Shown here: one piece after another, positions 18,007-27,792 of the stretch
Layout: each line of letters opens with the position of its first letter
How positions within the stretch are numbered: the stretch's first letter is position 1
Assembly (NCBI RefSeq): GCF_019973615.1
Contig: NZ_AP024238.1
Coordinates: 1,736,001 to 1,800,000 of the forward strand
Source of the DNA: Rhodoferax lithotrophicus
GTDB taxonomy: Bacteria > Pseudomonadota > Gammaproteobacteria > Burkholderiales > Burkholderiaceae_C
Reading direction: 5' to 3'
Length of the DNA stretch: 64,000 nt
Notes under the pieces: model-generated
What the model was told of the DNA's origin: nothing
The model's database searches: none
Seen by the model: only the letters and a program-made list of their open reading frames with translations
Translations under genes and position numbers: made by a program

Positions 18007-18861
18007 ATGAAGCTGTTGCGTTTTGGTCCTGCGGGCCAGGAAAAACCGGGTGTGCTGGATACCCAGGGGCGGGTGCGGGATTTGAGTGCAGTGGTGTCTG
18101 ATATTGCCGGCTCGGTGTTGCTGCCTGAGGGTTTGGCTCGCTTGCGTGGTCTCGAGCTGGATGACTTGCCGCTGGTGGAGGGTGTGCCACAACAGGATTT
18201 ACGTCTCGGCCCCTGTGTGGGGCAAGTTGGCAAATGTATTTGTATTGGTCTGAACTATGCTGACCACGCGGCGGAGTCTGGCATGCCAGTGCCACCGGAG
18301 CCTGTGGTGTTCAATAAATGGACCAGTGCCTTGTGTGGTCCAGACGATGTGGTACAGATTCCGCGTGGTTCTCTCAAAACCGACTGGGAGGTGGAGTTGG
18401 CCGTAGTGATTGGCCAAGGTGGTCGCTATATCTCCGAGAACGAAGCCATGAACCATGTGGCGGGTTATTGCGTCATGAACGATGTGTCTGAGCGCGATTT
18501 CCAGCTGAACCGCAGCGGTACCTGGGACAAGGGCAAGGGGTGTGACACGTTTGGTCCGCTCGGGCCTTGGTTGGTGACGGCAGATGAAGTGCCTGACCCA
18601 CACAATTTGTCTTTGTGGCTGGAAGTTGATGGTCAGCGCATGCAAGACGGCAACACCGCCACCATGGTGTACAAGGTGCCGTTTTTGATCGGTTACCTCA
18701 GCCAGTTCATGAGCTTGCAGCCGGGAGACGTGATTTCTACCGGCACCCCGCCAGGTGTTGGTATGGGGCACAAGCCACCGGTGTTTTTGCGCGCCGGGCA
18801 AACCATGCGGTTGAGCGTTCAAGGGCTGGGTCAACAATTGCAAAAGGTGCTTCAGGCATGA
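18007..18861 (+). CDS. Fumarylacetoacetate hydrolase family protein
   Basis: A 284-residue FAH-fold enzyme of the short group that includes acylpyruvate hydrolases and 2,4-diketo-3-deoxyfuconate hydrolases. Metal-site blocks are visible: WEVELAVVIGQGGRYI with its acidic residues, CVMNDVSERDFQ, KGCDTFGPLGPWL and STGTPPGVGMG. ATG 18007 is preferred because GGAG lies about 8 bases upstream; the frame is open to 17956. The substrate cannot be assigned. The stop overlaps the nadE start by 4 bp, suggesting coupled translation. Confidence 0.88.
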   Translation: MKLLRFGPAGQEKPGVLDTQGRVRDLSAVVSDIAGSVLLPEGLARLRGLELDDLPLVEGVPQQDLRLGPCVGQVGKCICIGLNYADHAAESGMPVPPEPVVFNKWTSALCGPDDVVQIPRGSLKTDWEVELAVVIGQGGRYISENEAMNHVAGYCVMNDVSERDFQLNRSGTWDKGKGCDTFGPLGPWLVTADEVPDPHNLSLWLEVDGQRMQDGNTATMVYKVPFLIGYLSQFMSLQPGDVISTGTPPGVGMGHKPPVFLRAGQTMRLSVQGLGQQLQKVLQA

Positions 18862-20534
18862 CACTCAAAATTTGTGTGGCCCAGTTGAATCTGGTGGTTG
18901 GTGACATGGCGGGTAACGCCAGAAAAATCATCGAGTCAGCACAAGCTGCGTACAAGGATGGTGCGCGCCTGGTGTTGACTCCTGAGTTGTCCATTTGTGG
19001 CTATGCCGCAGAAGATCTGTTTTTGCGATCAGCGTTTATTTCTGCCTGTGATGAGGCAGTGGTATCCGTGGCCGAGGCACTGGCTGATTTGAAAGACCTT
19101 TGTGTGGTGGTGGGGCATCCGACCGGTGGCGACCAGCGCACCCGTTCGGTGGCGGTGCAAACGCGCCTGAATGCGGCCAGTGTGCTGTGCGAGGGGCACG
19201 TTGTGGCCACTTACGCCAAGCGTGAATTGCCTAATTACCAAGTGTTTGATGAGCGGCGTTATTTCACCCCAGGGCAGGAGGTGTGCGTGTTTGAAGTGGG
19301 AGAGCCGGGCAACCGTCTCAGGGTCGGCTTGTTGATTTGTGAAGATGCCTGGTTTGATGCACCTGCCCGCGAAACGGCGCAAGCGGGGGCCGAGTTGCTG
19401 GTGGTAATTAATGCGTCGCCTTTTCATGTGGGCAAAGGTCATGAGCGTGAACAGATGATGCGCCAGCGGGTATTGGCCTGCGGGTTACCGCTGGTTTATG
19501 CCCACTTGGTGGGCGGGCAGGATGAGGTGGTTTTTGAAGGTCATTCATTTGCCTTGAATGCCAATGGCGGACTGGCTGGTCGGGCACCAAGTTTTATAGA
19601 AAATAGCCTTCTGGTGCAGGTAGATAAAGCGCATGCAGCTATTCTTTTAGAAGCAAAAATTGAACCGGATCGCTCATCGGATGCTGACTTGTGGGACGCT
19701 TTGGTGCTGGGGGTGCGCGATTACATCAACAAAAATGGTTTTCCTGGTGTGCTGCTTGGTTTGTCAGGTGGGATCGATTCTGCGCTGGTACTGGCGATTG
19801 CGGTGGATGCTTTGGGGCAAGAGCGGGTGCGTGCGGTGATGATGCCATCGCCCTATACCGCTGACATCAGCTGGATTGATGCGCGTGATATGGCACAACG
19901 GCTGGGTGTGCGCTATGACGAGTTGTCCATCGTGCCCGAGTTTGAGGCGTTCAAAGCCACGCTGGCCGGGGAGTTTAGTGGTCTGGCTGAAGATGCCACT
20001 GAGGAAAATATTCAAGCCCGTATTCGAGGCACTTTGCTGATGGCCTTGAGCAACAAGTTTGGCAGCATTGTGCTCACGACCGGTAACAAGTCCGAGATGG
20101 CTACCGGTTATTGCACGTTGTATGGCGACATGGCTGGCGGCTTTGCGGTGATCAAGGATTTGGCCAAAACCACGGTGTTCAGGCTGGCATGCTGGCGTAA
20201 TACACATGACCCGTATGGCACAGGCGTAGAACCCATTCCAGAGCGCATCATCACGCGCCCACCGAGTGCTGAGTTGCGGCCTGACCAGAAAGATCAGGAC
20301 AGTTTGCCGCCTTATGAGGTGCTCGATGGCATTTTGGAGCGCTATATGGAAAACGATGAGGGCATTGAACAAATCATCGCCGCTGGTTTTGCTCCGGCCG
20401 ATGTGGAACGTGTGACCCGGCTGATCAAGATCAACGAATACAAGCGTCGCCAGTCACCCGTGGGGATTCGTGTGACGCATCGCAGCTTTGGCAAGGATTG
20501 GCGTTATCCTATAACCAATCGTTTTCGGGCCTGA
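18858..20534 (+). CDS. nadE: Glutamine-dependent NAD+ synthetase
   Basis: NadE makes NAD from deamido-NAD, ATP and glutamine. The N-terminal nitrilase-type glutaminase domain (1-250) has its Glu-Lys-Cys triad in TPELSICGY (E43), KRELPNY (K121) and CEDAW (C161). The C-terminal synthetase has the PP-loop LSGGIDSAL (302-310) and TTGNKSEMATGY. Residues 246-267, between the domains, come from an interspersed-repeat copy and resemble the insert in PabB. The gene overlaps the upstream FAH-family gene by 4 bp. Total length (558) is close to normal. Confidence 0.95.
   Translation: MTLKICVAQLNLVVGDMAGNARKIIESAQAAYKDGARLVLTPELSICGYAAEDLFLRSAFISACDEAVVSVAEALADLKDLCVVVGHPTGGDQRTRSVAVQTRLNAASVLCEGHVVATYAKRELPNYQVFDERRYFTPGQEVCVFEVGEPGNRLRVGLLICEDAWFDAPARETAQAGAELLVVINASPFHVGKGHEREQMMRQRVLACGLPLVYAHLVGGQDEVVFEGHSFALNANGGLAGRAPSFIENSLLVQVDKAHAAILLEAKIEPDRSSDADLWDALVLGVRDYINKNGFPGVLLGLSGGIDSALVLAIAVDALGQERVRAVMMPSPYTADISWIDARDMAQRLGVRYDELSIVPEFEAFKATLAGEFSGLAEDATEENIQARIRGTLLMALSNKFGSIVLTTGNKSEMATGYCTLYGDMAGGFAVIKDLAKTTVFRLACWRNTHDPYGTGVEPIPERIITRPPSAELRPDQKDQDSLPPYEVLDGILERYMENDEGIEQIIAAGFAPADVERVTRLIKINEYKRRQSPVGIRVTHRSFGKDWRYPITNRFRA
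19593..19658. repeat. Interspersed palindromic repeat, copy inside nadE
   Basis: The DNA TTTATAGAAAATAGCCTTCT, then GCGCATGCAGCTATTCTTTT, aligns base for base in register with the pabB copy read on its coding strand. It encodes FIENSLL...KAHAAILLEA; the pabB copy encodes FIHNQLL...IAQAATPFEA. Confidence 0.5.
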
Positions 20535-20573
20535 TACAAGGTCAGGATTCAGAACCTTTCCATCCATGTTTAA

Positions 20574-20927
<354 letters not shown>

Positions 20928-20939
20928 GAGCTTGCAGGT

Positions 20940-21446
20940 TCAAGGTTTGGGTGGGCTGGTGTCAATCAACTGTGTGCCAGCCAGCGCGTCGTGCCAAAAC
21001 TGCTGATGTGGGTGAAACCGGCTCAAAACAGCCCATACCGCTACCCAGCCAACAAATATCACCATGGCCTCGCCACCCTTGAGTTCGAGCCACCAAGATG
21101 CCAGCAGAGGTGGTAACACCCATAGCCAACTCCACAGGTAGCGTATAAAAGCGCGGGTTTGCGTGAGAGGTTTTCCAGCGAGATCCAGTACGCGGATGTG
21201 CCAGGTTTTCATGGCCAGCGTTTGTCCCTTGGCCCATAGCCAGACAAAATAAATACCAAACACCACAAAAAGAAAAGCTTGCAGTGCGTGGCGATTGTCC
21301 ATGGCGTTTTTGGTTTGACTCAGGGCACCAAACAAATAGCCTGAAATAAAAACCACGCCAAACAGCAACATGCCTTCGTATAGCCAGCAGGCCATGCGAC
21401 GCAGCAAGCCAGGGGTTATTTGGGACGGTGAAGAGCCAGAAGTCAT
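20940..21446 (-). CDS. RDD family membrane protein
   Basis: A 168-residue protein with three or four hydrophobic segments (about 15-45, 60-80, 105-125, 130-150). The N-terminal block is LLRRMACWLYEGMLLFGV, where RDD proteins have their Arg-Asp-Asp; here the aspartates are replaced (YE). WHIRVLDLAGKPLTQTRAFIRY is a typical RDD loop. Function unknown in general. It is last of a minus-strand series starting with the sigma factor at 23108. Confidence 0.8.
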   Translation of the reverse strand: MTSGSSPSQITPGLLRRMACWLYEGMLLFGVVFISGYLFGALSQTKNAMDNRHALQAFLFVVFGIYFVWLWAKGQTLAMKTWHIRVLDLAGKPLTQTRAFIRYLWSWLWVLPPLLASWWLELKGGEAMVIFVGWVAVWAVLSRFHPHQQFWHDALAGTQLIDTSPPKP

Positions 21447-21494
21447 AAGCTGAATTGAAAAGAATCGTTTTTTTGCGCAGGCGTTTAATTTAGC

Positions 21495-22079
21495 TTATTG
21501 CGCACGAGCGGCTGAGCTTGCCGTCTGTGGTTTGGTCGGTTTGACTGGTTTTTTTACATAAGGGGCGAGCGGCAGCTTAGGCGCAGATGCCGCCAGCGTT
21601 TTTTTTTGTTCTGCGGTCAAGGTCTGGTAGACCTCCCAGCGTTCCACTTTATCTTCAACTGGGAGTTGCTGGGTTTTGGTGAAATTCAAACGGGCTTGTG
21701 TGCGTTGTCGTGGTGTTAAGGCGGCCCACTGCACCATACGGGCATGGAGACGCTCTTTTTCCGGATCGGATAAGTGACGGTAATTGACGCTCAGGGCGAT
21801 CCATTTTTTCTTCTGAGGGGCGCTTAAATTAGGCCAGACTACGGCCAAGGGCTGCAGCGCTTGTTGTTGGGCGCTCGTCAATATTGTCCATTCCAGATCG
21901 GTCAACTTGCTTGGCAAGACCGATTGGCTGGCACTGGAAACAGGCATTGCTGTCGGATTGATAGTTTGGGCATGGGCTTTAGTTTGGGCATGGGCTTGCA
22001 GGGAGAATAACCCAGTAAAAACCAAACCAGTGAAGGCAAGCCTGAATACCGTCAGTATTCGCAGAAAGTGCAACTTCAT
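21495..22079 (-). CDS. DUF3106 domain protein, exported
   Basis: A 194-residue protein with an N-terminal signal peptide (about 8-32, ending LQAHAQ). An immediate short tandem repeat follows (AHAQTKAHAQT, encoded by a near-exact DNA duplication near 21967-22000). The rest carries repeated helical units with PxxWxxLsxxQ/Ekxxxxxxaxxw patterns (WPNLSAPQKKKWIAL, LSDPEKERLHARM, LTPRQRTQARLNF), typical of DUF3106. No biochemical role is known. It lies just downstream of the DUF3619 gene. Confidence 0.8.
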   Translation of the reverse strand: MKLHFLRILTVFRLAFTGLVFTGLFSLQAHAQTKAHAQTINPTAMPVSSASQSVLPSKLTDLEWTILTSAQQQALQPLAVVWPNLSAPQKKKWIALSVNYRHLSDPEKERLHARMVQWAALTPRQRTQARLNFTKTQQLPVEDKVERWEVYQTLTAEQKKTLAASAPKLPLAPYVKKPVKPTKPQTASSAARAQ

Positions 22080-22083
22080 CGCG

Positions 22084-22545
22084 TTACAAAGTCTCTGCCG
22101 GGTAACTCAGTTTCAAGAAGTGTTTGAAACCTGGGTCAAGATAAGCTGCGGGTGGTAAATCGTCGGTGAGCAATACGTTGTCAATATCGGCAGCATCTTG
22201 TGCAAAGTTGTCACTTTGGATGGTGTCAATCATCCAAAGGCCGAATAAAAGTGCCAGCAACATACCAATACCACTGAACTGTTGCCATCTAGAGGGGCGA
22301 TCAGGGAGGCTGAGGGTTTGTCCAGAAGCCGATTGGCTGGCAACCGCAAGACGTATTTGGGCCTCTTGAACAAGCACGCTGCGACGCTGATCCACCGCTT
22401 GCTCCCGGGCTGCGCGCAGGCGTTGCAAGGTGTAGCTGTCGATGTCGTCTACACGTTTTAATAATCTTTGGGCCATACGCTGGCCTGCCAAGTCAAGTGT
22501 TGGGCTGATATCGTGTTGACGATAGGATTTGCTGATTTGATTCAT
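22084..22545 (-). CDS. DUF3619 family single-pass membrane protein
   Basis: 153 residues from ATG 22545, chosen because AAGGA precedes it and it overlaps the sigma-factor stop by 4 bp. An N-terminal helical region (DLAGQRMAQRLLKRVDDIDSY and onward, a DUF3619-type start) leads to one membrane helix (about 94-113, FSGIGMLLALLFGLWMID). A short acidic C-terminal part follows. The gene order (sigma factor, then a small one-helix membrane protein) resembles a sigma/anti-sigma pair, but no anti-sigma fold is evident. That role is only a possibility. Confidence 0.78.
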   Translation of the reverse strand: MNQISKSYRQHDISPTLDLAGQRMAQRLLKRVDDIDSYTLQRLRAAREQAVDQRRSVLVQEAQIRLAVASQSASGQTLSLPDRPSRWQQFSGIGMLLALLFGLWMIDTIQSDNFAQDAADIDNVLLTDDLPPAAYLDPGFKHFLKLSYPAETL

Positions 22546-23108
22546 AGCCGGATTCCTTTTGCTGTTAGCGATTTGAGCAAGGCATGTATCGCTCTTGAGC
22601 AATGCGTTTTGACGCTGCCTTGTGAGCAGCCCATGGCAGTTGCTGTTTCCGCTACATCCATATCTTCCCAGTAACGTAATAGAAAGGCTTCGCGTTGACG
22701 GTTGGGCAGTAATAATAATTCTTGCTCAATGGAAAGCAAAGTTTGTGCCCGTTGGCTATTGGTCTCTGGATTGTCAAATTCAGCGGATTGCTCGGCTGTT
22801 GAAAGGCCCTCCAAAATGTCAAAACTATCCTCTTCACCGTCAGACTGAAAGTCGCTGAAGGATGAAAACATGGCGTTTTTCACTTTTTGCCGCCTGAACC
22901 AATCCAGTGTGGTGTTGGTCAGGATGCGCTGAAACAGCATGGGAAACTCTTCGGGAGATTTGTCACCATAGTGTTCGGCCAGTTTCATCATGCTGTCTTG
23001 CACAATGTCCAGGGCAGACTCGTCATTACGAACATGGTAAGCCGTGCGTTTGAATGCGCGTTTTTCGACGCTTTTCAAAAAATCCGAGAGTTCAGCGGGT
23101 GTTGCCAA
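22542..23108 (-). CDS. RNA polymerase sigma factor, ECF-like
   Basis: A 188-residue sigma-70 family factor with region 2 (ALDIVQDSMMKLAEHYGD, FQRILTNTTLDWFRRQK) and region 4 (LLLLPNRQREAFLLRYWEDMDVAETATAMGCSQGSVKTHCSRAIHAL, with a helix-turn-helix). An acidic linker (DGEEDSFDILEG) separates the two. It heads the sigma/DUF3619/DUF3106/RDD series. The target promoters are unknown; autoregulation is common in this class. It is divergent from ilvB. Confidence 0.9.
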   Translation of the reverse strand: MATPAELSDFLKSVEKRAFKRTAYHVRNDESALDIVQDSMMKLAEHYGDKSPEEFPMLFQRILTNTTLDWFRRQKVKNAMFSSFSDFQSDGEEDSFDILEGLSTAEQSAEFDNPETNSQRAQTLLSIEQELLLLPNRQREAFLLRYWEDMDVAETATAMGCSQGSVKTHCSRAIHALLKSLTAKGIRL

Positions 23109-23380
23109 GGGTAAGACTGTGAAAAGTGGTCGATGAAGGCGGTTTTGCCCATGCTGGGTAATATCACCTGCTCAGCAGCAGGATTATTGCATTACAAGAA
23201 GCCTTCCAAGTGCTCCTTGGACAATGCGATAATCTCGCGGCTCAATAACGCAAACGGGTCAAGGTTCGGCGCAAAATACAGTGCGCTTATGGTTTTGGCC
23301 TTAAGTTTCGATACAACATCACAAGTGTTTGTAAAGAAGCACCCAAGGTTTTTCGTCAGAGAAATTCACAAAGGTTCATC
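23109..23380. other. Divergent control region between the sigma-factor gene and ilvB
   Basis: 272 bp. CCTGCT/AGCAGG (23167-23182) and TCCAAG/CTTGGA (23205-23221) are short inverted repeats. A GATAAT that could be a -10 box lies at 23229-23234 with a poor -35 (TTCCAA) 18 bp before it. I see no leader peptide rich in Ile, Val or Leu codons and no T-rich terminator, so attenuation of ilvB is not supported. Confidence 0.4.
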
Positions 23381-25189
23381 ATGGAAATATCAAAAGCCGA
23401 TACTTCGGCATCAAATTCATCTAATTCTCATCACGTGACTAAAGCCAAACACGAGGCTGCGGGCTCTGAGCATGAGCTTCGTGGCGCTGAAATTTTGATC
23501 AAGGCTTTGCAGGCAGAGGGTGTCAAGTTCGTTTGGGGTTACCCAGGTGGTGCGGTTTTGCACATTTATGATGCATTCTTCAAGCAAGATACCATTCAGC
23601 ATATTCTGGTTCGTCATGAACAAGCAGCTGTGCATGCTGCAGACGGATACGCTCGTGCAACGGGTGACGTGGGTGTGGCGCTGGTGACATCTGGGCCCGG
23701 TGCAACAAATGCAGTGACCGGCATTGCGACGGCCTACATGGACAGCATTCCCATGGTCATCATCAGTGGGCAGGTACCTACACATGCCATCGGCATGGAT
23801 GCCTTCCAAGAGTGTGACACGGTGGGGATTACTCGCCCGGTGGTTAAACACAATTTTTTAGTCAAGGATGCACGTGATCTGGCAGAAACCTTGAAAAAGG
23901 CCTTTCACATTGCGCGTAGTGGTCGCCCTGGTCCTGTGGTTGTGGACATCCCTAAAGACGTGTCGTTTAAAAAAGTGCCCTACCACGGTTACCCGCAGTC
24001 GGTCGAGATGCGTTCATACAACCCAGTGCGCAAAGGTCATGGAGGTCAAATCCGCAAAGCCTTGCAATTGTTATTGGCAGCTAAACGCCCTTACATCTAT
24101 ACCGGCGGTGGTGTGTTGTTGAGCAATGCTTCCAATGAACTTCGTCAATTGGTCGATATGCTCGGCTACCCCTGTACAAATACTTTGATGGGCTTAGGCG
24201 CTTATCCAGCCAGTGATCGGAAGTTTTTGGGTATGCTGGGCATGCACGGTACCGTGGAAGCCAACAACGCCATGCAGAACTGCGATGTGTTGCTGGCAGT
24301 TGGTGCGCGTTTTGACGACCGAGTGATTGGTAATCCGAAGCATTTTGCTCAAAACGAACGCAAGATCATTCATATTGATATTGACCCTTCAAGCATCTCA
24401 AAGCGCGTCAGGGTGGACATTCCGATTGTGGGGGATGTCAAAGATGTTCTGACCGAAATGATTGCCATGATCAAGGAAGGTACAGCCAAACCAGATGCGG
24501 ATGCACTGGGTGCTTGGTGGGATGTGATCGAAGGCTGGCGCAAGACCAATTGCCTGAAATATGACCATGGCAAAAATGACATCATCAAGCCACAGTATGT
24601 GGTGGAAACCTTGTGGAACATGACCAAAGATGTGGATACATACATCACTTCTGACGTGGGTCAACACCAGATGTGGGCGGCACAGTATTACCGTTTTGAT
24701 GAGCCTCGCCGTTGGATCAATTCGGGCGGTTTAGGTACCATGGGCGTGGGTATTCCTTACGCCATGGGCATCAAGTTGGCCAAGCCTGAAAGTGAGGTTT
24801 TTTGTGTCACGGGAGAGGGTTCTGTGCAAATGTGCATCCAGGAACTCTCTACCTGCTTGCAATACAACACGCCCATCAAGATTGTGGCACTTAATAACCG
24901 CTATCTGGGCATGGTACGTCAATGGCAAGAAGTGGAATATGAGGGGCGCTACAGCCATAGCTACATGGATGCGTTGCCCAATTTTGTGAAACTGGCAGAA
25001 GCTTATGGGCACGTGGGCATGCTGATTGAACGTGCCTCTGATGTAGAGCCAGCACTACGCGAAGCACGCAAGCTGAAAGACCGCACGGTATTCATGGATT
25101 TCCGCACGGATCCCACTGAAAACGTCTTCCCTATGGTGCAGGCTGGGAAAGGCATCACCGAAATGCTGTTGAGTTCGGAGGATCTTTGA
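23381..25189 (+). CDS. ilvB: Acetolactate synthase, large catalytic subunit
   Basis: A 602-residue TPP enzyme for the first common step of valine, leucine and isoleucine synthesis. It has GYPGGAVLHIYDA (53-65), the catalytic glutamate E80 in RHEQAAVHAADGYAR, TSGPGATNAVTGIATAY, and the TPP/Mg motif region FCVTGEGSVQMC through NNRYLGMVRQWQ. An extra 30-residue polar N-terminus (Ser/Asn/His rich) precedes the conserved fold. It is 2 bp from ilvH and continues into ilvC. Confidence 0.96.
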   Translation: MEISKADTSASNSSNSHHVTKAKHEAAGSEHELRGAEILIKALQAEGVKFVWGYPGGAVLHIYDAFFKQDTIQHILVRHEQAAVHAADGYARATGDVGVALVTSGPGATNAVTGIATAYMDSIPMVIISGQVPTHAIGMDAFQECDTVGITRPVVKHNFLVKDARDLAETLKKAFHIARSGRPGPVVVDIPKDVSFKKVPYHGYPQSVEMRSYNPVRKGHGGQIRKALQLLLAAKRPYIYTGGGVLLSNASNELRQLVDMLGYPCTNTLMGLGAYPASDRKFLGMLGMHGTVEANNAMQNCDVLLAVGARFDDRVIGNPKHFAQNERKIIHIDIDPSSISKRVRVDIPIVGDVKDVLTEMIAMIKEGTAKPDADALGAWWDVIEGWRKTNCLKYDHGKNDIIKPQYVVETLWNMTKDVDTYITSDVGQHQMWAAQYYRFDEPRRWINSGGLGTMGVGIPYAMGIKLAKPESEVFCVTGEGSVQMCIQELSTCLQYNTPIKIVALNNRYLGMVRQWQEVEYEGRYSHSYMDALPNFVKLAEAYGHVGMLIERASDVEPALREARKLKDRTVFMDFRTDPTENVFPMVQAGKGITEMLLSSEDL

Positions 25190-25191
25190 TC

Positions 25192-25683
25192 ATGAAACAC
25201 ATCATTGCAGTATTGCTTGAAAATGAGGCAGGTGCCCTGTCTCGTGTGGTGGGCCTTTTTTCTGCCCGTGGCTACAACATTGAGTCACTTACCGTGGCAC
25301 CTACTGAAGACCCTAGTTTGTCACGAATGACCATTCAGACACATGGCTCAGATGAGGTGATTGAGCAAATCACCAAGCATTTGAACCGGCTGATTGAAGT
25401 GGTCAAAGTGGTTGATCTCACCGAGGGTGCATACACCGAGCGTGAATTGATGATGGTGAAGGTGCGTGCGGTAGGTAAAGAGCGTGAAGAGATGAAGCGC
25501 ATGGCGGATATTTTCCGGGGGCGCATCATTGATGTGACAGAGAAAAGCTACACCATTGAGCTCACTGGCGATCAGTCCAAAAATGATGCGTTTTTGGATG
25601 CTATTGAGCGTGGTGCAATTTTGGAAACAGTACGCACAGGCTCTAGCGGTATTGGCCGTGGTGAGCGAATTTTGCGGGTTTAA
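25192..25683 (+). CDS. ilvH: Acetolactate synthase, small regulatory subunit
   Basis: The 163-residue partner of IlvB gives it stability and valine feedback. The N-terminal ACT domain is clear (KHIIAVLLENEAGALSRVVG, FSARGYNIESLTVAPTED), and the C-terminal half is the usual ALS_ss_C type. ATG 25192 follows a GGAGG inside the end of ilvB. Confidence 0.96.
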   Translation: MKHIIAVLLENEAGALSRVVGLFSARGYNIESLTVAPTEDPSLSRMTIQTHGSDEVIEQITKHLNRLIEVVKVVDLTEGAYTERELMMVKVRAVGKEREEMKRMADIFRGRIIDVTEKSYTIELTGDQSKNDAFLDAIERGAILETVRTGSSGIGRGERILRV

Positions 25684-25704
25684 TTTTTTACAACGGAGAG
25701 TTAG

Positions 25705-26721
<1,017 letters not shown>

Positions 26722-26744
26722 TTGGCTTCAGTACGCCTGCGCAC

Positions 26745-26773
26745 AAAGGCCACTTCGGTGGCCTTTGTTATTA
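26745..26773 (+). terminator. Rho-independent terminator after ilvC
   Basis: Perfect 9-bp stem AAAGGCCAC/GTGGCCTTT around a TTCG tetraloop, followed by a short T-rich tail. It lies between ilvC and pssA. Confidence 0.85.
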
Positions 26774-26798
26774 TGGAGATTCTCTAAAAGTCAAATGA

Positions 26799-27614
26799 AT
26801 GGATGATGTGAATACAACTAACCCGAATCATGATGACAATGTGGTGGGTAAAAAGCGCCGCAAGGGCATCTACATTTTGCCCAATATGTTTACATTGGCA
26901 GCGCTTTTTGGCGGGTTTTATGCCATTGTCATGGCGATCAATGGTCGGTTTGACATGGCTGCCGTTGGTATCTTTTGCGCTATGGTGCTTGATAGTCTGG
27001 ATGGTCGTGTGGCCCGCATGACCAATACTCAAAGTGCTTTTGGTGAGCAAATGGATTCCTTGTCTGACATGGTATCTTTTGGAGCGGCCCCGGCGCTGAT
27101 TGCTTATGTTTGGGCCCTCAAAGGTTTGGGGCGTTGGGGCTGGATTGCGGCTTTTGTGTATTGCGCCTGTGCCGCTTTGCGCTTGGCACGTTTTAATGTG
27201 AATACCGCTGTGGTGGATAAGCGTTATTTTCAAGGATTACCTTCTCCTGCTGCCGCTGCTTTGGTCGCTGGCTTTATCTGGGTCATGACAGATTTAGGGT
27301 TAGAAGGTGCGCAATGGGCTTGGCCAATGTTTGTTGTATCACTTTATTCTGGTCTGACCATGGTGACCAATGTGCCGTTTTACAGCTTCAAAGATATCCA
27401 GATGAAGCGAAGTGTGCCATTTGTGGTTATTGTGCTGATTGCCATAGGGATTGCGGTGATCAATATCGATCCACCGATTGTGATGTTTGCTTTGTTTGTT
27501 ATTTACGGGTTAAGTGGTTACGCTTTGTACTTCTGGCGTAAGGCCAAAGGGATTCCTACAAGTGTTATCAGTACCTCCACAGATGAGCCGGACGAGAGAG
27601 GCCTGCACAAGTGA
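26799..27614 (+). CDS. pssA: CDP-diacylglycerol-serine O-phosphatidyltransferase
   Basis: A 271-residue membrane enzyme that makes phosphatidylserine for phosphatidylethanolamine. The CDP-alcohol phosphotransferase signature reads DGRVARMTNTQSAFGEQMDSLSD (DG..AR.8G.3D.3D), with about seven hydrophobic helices. A charged N-terminus (KKRRKGIYILPNMFT) is normal for the bacterial type II family. It sits between ilvC and leuA, a placement common in Betaproteobacteria, probably with its own promoter. Confidence 0.94.
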   Translation: MDDVNTTNPNHDDNVVGKKRRKGIYILPNMFTLAALFGGFYAIVMAINGRFDMAAVGIFCAMVLDSLDGRVARMTNTQSAFGEQMDSLSDMVSFGAAPALIAYVWALKGLGRWGWIAAFVYCACAALRLARFNVNTAVVDKRYFQGLPSPAAAALVAGFIWVMTDLGLEGAQWAWPMFVVSLYSGLTMVTNVPFYSFKDIQMKRSVPFVVIVLIAIGIAVINIDPPIVMFALFVIYGLSGYALYFWRKAKGIPTSVISTSTDEPDERGLHK

Positions 27615-27636
27615 ATGCTTGTGGTATATTGACAGC

Positions 27637-27690
27637 ATGCATGCATTTTTACTACAGCTAGGCCCGTTATTTATGGGGCGAAGTGGTTAG
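27637..27690 (+). CDS. leuL: leuA leader peptide
   Basis: A 17-codon frame, MHAFLLQLGPLFMGRSG, followed by TAG. Four of its five leucine codons are rare in this sequence context (TTA, CTA, CTA, TTA), and the frame sits directly before a terminator hairpin and leuA. This is the layout of a transcription-attenuation leader in which ribosome stalling at leucine codons spares the downstream gene. It is below usual gene-calling length. The codon content and position are seen; the mechanism is inferred from known leu and ilv leaders. Confidence 0.75.
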   Translation: MHAFLLQLGPLFMGRSG

Positions 27691-27711
27691 CAGGTAATTG
27701 CATCAAAACCT

Positions 27712-27745
27712 AAAGCCCGTTAGCAGCCGCGACGGGCTTTTTTGT
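27712..27745 (+). promoter_or_regulatory. Attenuator terminator in the leuA leader
   Basis: Stem AAAGCCCGT/ACGGGCTTT (27712-27720 with 27732-27740), 11-base loop, then a T-run. It lies 21 bp after the leader peptide stop and 48 bp before leuA. An upstream GGCCCGTTA (27661-27669) partly repeats the left arm (AGCCCGTTA), which would let alternative pairings form. The exact antiterminator was not worked out. Confidence 0.72.
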
Positions 27746-27792
27746 TGACTAAACAAAGTCCATCTTTTAGGTAACAGCACTGGAGAAATAGC

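Noticed and set aside
23133..23438. Plus-strand frame of 101 codons before ilvB as a leader peptide
   Set aside because: It runs into ilvB in another frame, is not enriched in Ile, Val or Leu codons, and no terminator follows.
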